Assembly: GCA_022758935.1 (NCBI GenBank)
Contig: JAEMQG010000098.1
Coordinates: 1-6,988, forward strand
DNA from: Candidatus Nitrosopumilus sp.
Lineage (GTDB): Archaea > Thermoproteota > Nitrososphaeria > Nitrososphaerales > Nitrosopumilaceae
Length of the DNA stretch: 6,988 nt
Direction of reading: 5' to 3'
The translations under genes were made by a program, and so were the position numbers. Below are positions 5,098-6,988 of the stretch, piece by piece. Numbering within the stretch: the first letter of the stretch is position 1; each line of letters begins with the position of its first letter. The notes below the pieces were generated by a model. It searched no databases and was not told the origin of the DNA. It saw only the letters and a list, made by a program, of their open reading frames with translations.

Positions 5098-5556
5098 ATG
5101 CCTAGTATACAAGATCAATCCTGGATACGACTTTTAAAGGAAAATTCTCCAGAGATTAGAGACAGGATAATCCAATGGCGTAAGGAAAACGCTGTCACTA
5201 GAATAGACAGACCTAGTCGCTTGCAGAGAGCCAGAAGATTGGGATACAAGGCAAAACAAGGAATTGTTGTTATCAGAATGCGCGTAGGTACTGGTGGAAT
5301 GAGAAAGAAAAGACCCGTAGCAGGCAGAAGACCAAAACATCTTGGTGTTACAAGAATCAAGGCTGATGACAATATGAAAACAGTTGCAGAAAGAAGAGTG
5401 GTTCAGAGATATCCGAACATGAGACTATTGGGTTCCTATTTTGTATACAAAGATGGCATGCATTACTGGTTTGAAGTTATATTGGCAGATCCAGTTCATC
5501 CAAGAATTGCACAAGACAAAGAATTGCGACAAAGGATATCTCCAATACCGGCATAA
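5098..5556 (+). CDS. rpl15e: Large-subunit ribosomal protein L15e (eL15)
   Basis: The product is 152 aa of the archaeal/eukaryotic L15e family, a component of the large ribosomal subunit that binds 23S rRNA. Diagnostic segments are W-R-K-E-N-A-V-T-R-I-D-R-P (28-40), R-A-R-R-L-G-Y-K-A-K-Q-G-I-V-V-I-R (44-60), R-V-G-T-G-G-M-R-K-K-R-P (62-73), the basic G-R-R-P-K-H-L-G-V, R-Y-P-N-M-R-L-L-G-S-Y-F-V (102-114) and H-Y-W-F-E-V-I-L-A-D-P-x-H-P (120-133). Length is slightly short of the 180-200 residues of many relatives, mainly at the N terminus. The frame is open upstream to 4984, but MPSIQDQSW is the usual thaumarchaeal start and a TATA element lies 25 bases before it. The next gene begins one base after the stop, so the two are probably co-transcribed. 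Confidence 0.97.
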   Translation: MPSIQDQSWIRLLKENSPEIRDRIIQWRKENAVTRIDRPSRLQRARRLGYKAKQGIVVIRMRVGTGGMRKKRPVAGRRPKHLGVTRIKADDNMKTVAERRVVQRYPNMRLLGSYFVYKDGMHYWFEVILADPVHPRIAQDKELRQRISPIPA

Positions 5557-5557
5557 A

Positions 5558-6412
5558 TTGAAATCAAAATTATTAATTTCATTGCTTTTATTCCTAGTAT
5601 TTACTCCGGCATTTGCTGTGCCCCTTTCTGATAAAACTGGATTGGTAAATAGATTGGATGTAAAAGCTGGTGGTCAAGAATTCGAAGTTCAAACTGTTGC
5701 AAACTTTGATGTCCAGAATTTCAAGTTTGATGAGGAACAAAAGCGACTAACTCTTTACATTGTTAGCAGTCTAGAAGATAATTTGGGTGAGGTAATAATT
5801 CCACTTGAATTTCTGAGTGGTAATTTTACATTTTATCTCAATGATCAGCAATATTTTCCTAATGTTAGATTAAATGACCGAATTTCATTTATCACATTAA
5901 ATTTTACTGGGTCAGGTGATAACAAGTTAGATATTATTGGTACGGACTATTTAAAAAAATTAAATGAAACATCCATAATTCCAATTCAAAATGAAACATC
6001 CATAATTCCAATTCAAAATAAAACATCTTCAAAGGGAGGATGTCTTATTGCAACTGCAACTTTTGGAAGCGAGCTAGCTCCTCAAGTTCAACAGCTACGA
6101 GAACTACGTGATAACAAATTACTAGAAAGTGAATCGGGAACATTATTTATGAATTCATTTAATGCCTTGTACTATTCCTTTAGTCCAACAATTGCAGACT
6201 ATGAGCGAGAAAATCCATTATTCAAAGAAGTAGTAAAGATTGCATTAACTCCAATGATTAGTTCTCTTTCCATTCTAAACTATGTCAATATGGATTCAGA
6301 AGTTACAGTACTTGGTTATGGCGCAGGCATCCTTGCTTTGAATCTGGGTATGTATTTTGTAGCACCTGCAGTGCTTGTTGTGAGATTAAATAAACTTCGA
6401 AAGCAAAAATAG
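5558..6412 (+). CDS. Secreted membrane-anchored protein with CFI-box domain, TTG start, coupled to rpl15e
   Basis: I place the start at TTG 5558, one base after the rpl15e stop, because it opens a clean signal peptide (MKSKLLISLLLFLVFTPAFA, cleavage after residue 20). The longer frame from ATG 5441 would only overlap rpl15e. The product is then 284 aa. Residues 22-130 form a strand-rich extracellular domain. Residues 136-157 are a spacer made of two identical NETSIIPIQ units plus NKTS. Residues 160-245 form a CFI-box domain: GGCLIATATFGSELAPQVQQ, L-R-E-L-R-D-N, S-F-S-P-x-I-A-D-Y-E-R-E-N-P. Hydrophobic segments at about 226-245 and 251-277 end in a basic tail. CFI-box domains are found near the C termini of bacterial and archaeal surface proteins, and a sorting role has been proposed. 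Several N-x-T sequons suggest glycosylation outside the cell. No functional link to L15e is apparent. Confidence 0.85.
   Translation: MKSKLLISLLLFLVFTPAFAVPLSDKTGLVNRLDVKAGGQEFEVQTVANFDVQNFKFDEEQKRLTLYIVSSLEDNLGEVIIPLEFLSGNFTFYLNDQQYFPNVRLNDRISFITLNFTGSGDNKLDIIGTDYLKKLNETSIIPIQNETSIIPIQNKTSSKGGCLIATATFGSELAPQVQQLRELRDNKLLESESGTLFMNSFNALYYSFSPTIADYERENPLFKEVVKIALTPMISSLSILNYVNMDSEVTVLGYGAGILALNLGMYFVAPAVLVVRLNKLRKQK
5963..6028 (+). repeat. 27-bp tandem repeat in the CFI-box protein gene
   Basis: Two identical 27-bp units (5963-5989, 5990-6016) are followed by a partial third (6017-6028, with one early mismatch). Each unit encodes NETSIIPIQ. The repeats form the linker just before the CFI-box domain. 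Each carries an N-x-T sequon. Confidence 0.9.
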
Positions 6413-6432
6413 TAATCTCACCAATACTGAAT

Positions 6433-6462
6433 AGCCTTTTTCCGATTTTGGGAATTGAGGCT
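6433..6462. terminator. Hairpin between convergent genes, probably a shared terminator
   Basis: AGCCT (6433-6437) pairs with AGGCT (6458-6462), and TTCC (6440-6443) pairs with GGAA (6451-6454), with a small internal loop between the two stems. It lies between the stop of the CFI-box gene (6412) and the stop of the small minus-strand gene (6464-6462), as expected for a terminator serving both directions. Confidence 0.45.
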
Positions 6463-6551
6463 TATTTCATGAAATTGGCTTCCCTATGTCCATCACATTC
6501 TTGGAGTAATTCTCCGTAATCATTGATGGTACAGTTGCAATCAAGACTCAT
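6462..6551 (-). CDS. 29-aa Cys/His microprotein, possible metal-binding knuckle
   Basis: The ORF starts at ATG 6551 and reads MSLDCNCTINDYGELLQE, then CDGHREANFMK, then TAA. Cysteines at 5, 7 and 19 and a histidine at 22 give the pattern C-x-C-x11-C-x2-H, which could hold one zinc or iron ion. A TATA-like TTTAATG (6579-6573) is centred exactly 25 bases upstream of the ATG, the spacing seen at the other leaderless genes. I vaguely recall similar CNCTIN-type microproteins in ammonia-oxidising archaea but cannot confirm this. It is too short for most gene finders. Function is unknown. Confidence 0.6.
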   Translation of the reverse strand: MSLDCNCTINDYGELLQECDGHREANFMK

Positions 6552-6572
6552 GCGGTATGATCCTAATTATTG

Positions 6573-6579
6573 CATTAAA
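6573..6579 (-). promoter_or_regulatory. TATA-like element for the 29-aa microprotein
   Basis: TTTAATG on the minus strand is centred at 6576, 25 bases before ATG 6551. Confidence 0.4.
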
Positions 6580-6705
6580 CCATTACTACAAAGTTATTCC
6601 TTTGGCAGCTCTTGTATCAATTCAGAGACTACGTCCAGATTAACTTGTCAGTCACTGAGGCTATGAAAACTAAATACAATTTGCATGGCAGTGCAATCCT
6701 ACTAC

Positions 6706-6713
6706 TTAAGATA
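6706..6713 (+). promoter_or_regulatory. TATA-like element for the 57-aa protein
   Basis: TTAAGATA is centred about 25 bases before ATG 6734. A short inverted repeat, TTGCA (6681-6685) and TGCAA (6692-6696), lies just upstream, where an activator or repressor could bind. Confidence 0.35.
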
Positions 6714-6733
6714 CAATACCGATAGTCAGAGTT

Positions 6734-6907
6734 ATGGAAACGGCCAAAATACCCAAATTCAAATGGGGTGAAGTTTCAGAGCAAAATTCAGGACATACAC
6801 CAAACGAATGGGGCATGGAGCAAAAGATAAAACCAAAAAAACGGGTAATTGTTGCCTATGATGTTTCATGGAATCGTGAATCACCTGTTTATTCAGTTGA
6901 AGTTTAA
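6734..6907 (+). CDS. 57-aa soluble protein of unknown function
   Basis: The ORF runs from ATG 6734 to TAA 6905-6907. The first half is polar (METAKIPKFKWGEVSEQ, then NSGHTPNEWGMEQKIK). The second half reads as a strand pair (KPKKRVIVAYDVSWN, then RESPVYSVEV). Two GW/WG elements and a charged centre give a normal protein composition. It has no signal, membrane segment or known motif. A TATA-like element 25 bases upstream supports the start and implies leaderless translation. I do not recognise the family. Confidence 0.6.
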   Translation: METAKIPKFKWGEVSEQNSGHTPNEWGMEQKIKPKKRVIVAYDVSWNRESPVYSVEV

Positions 6908-6988
6908 GAAATTTTAATTAATTTACCATTTTGATATTTAGTTGTCCGTGCTGCAATCATTACAAGTGGAAAATCTTAGCAAGCCAAA
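6908..6988. other. AT-rich right edge without a recognisable gene
   Basis: The sequence after the 57-aa gene begins with T-rich tracts that could serve as its terminator. An 18-codon minus-strand frame (6960-6904) exists, but it overlaps the gene end and has no support. Confidence 0.35.

Noticed and set aside
5441..5557. N-terminal extension of the CFI-box protein from ATG 5441
   Set aside because: This part overlaps rpl15e in another frame, and the signal peptide begins at TTG 5558.
6904..6960. 18-codon minus-strand ORF at the right edge
   Set aside because: It overlaps the end of the 57-aa gene, an in-frame stop lies just upstream, and no promoter is seen.

Overview
This AT-rich window looks like the chromosome of an ammonia-oxidising archaeon (Thaumarchaeota/Nitrososphaerota, Nitrosopumilus-like). 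The evidence is an archaeal/eukaryotic-type ribosomal protein L15e, a CFI-box secreted protein of the form common in these archaea, three copies of a 'W(I/V)K...(A/Y)WW' C-terminal module seen repeatedly in thaumarchaeal exported proteins, and TATA boxes about 25 bases upstream of many start codons, implying leaderless mRNAs. No tRNA, rRNA, CRISPR array, IS element or phage gene was seen. The family names given come from memory, not from a search.

Layout. Bases 2-343 (+) hold the 3' end of a membrane-anchored surface protein with six 18-bp tandem repeats (IEDKPI/VEDKPI) and two CGxGTILxxGVC modules. Converging on it is a two-gene minus-strand operon of exported proteins (1514-879, then 862-350). 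A gene-free stretch of more than 400 bases follows, containing one strong orphan hairpin (1622-1657). Next come a small plus-strand protein (about 2000-2269) that ends inside a perfect inverted repeat, and a gene of unknown function (2471-2975) that appears to carry a +1 frameshift near its start. A convergent minus-strand ribbon-helix-helix regulator (3525-2989) lies beyond it, preceded by an overlapping 24-codon leader ORF (3596-3522).

The right half holds an exported beta-sandwich protein ending in the WW module (3798-4373), a small alpha/beta protein (4595-4885), and rpl15e (5098-5556). One base after rpl15e a secreted CFI-box protein begins at a TTG codon (5558-6412). Two small genes close the window: a 29-aa Cys/His-rich protein on the minus strand (6551-6462) and a 57-aa protein on the plus strand (6734-6907).

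Most of the genes encode envelope or exported proteins of unknown role, interrupted by one housekeeping gene. No single multi-gene defence or metabolic system is evident. The observations most worth checking are the probable frameshift at about 2495-2503, the leader ORF fused by ATGA overlap to the RHH regulator, the promoter-supported microproteins, and the near-perfect 18-bp repeat array.
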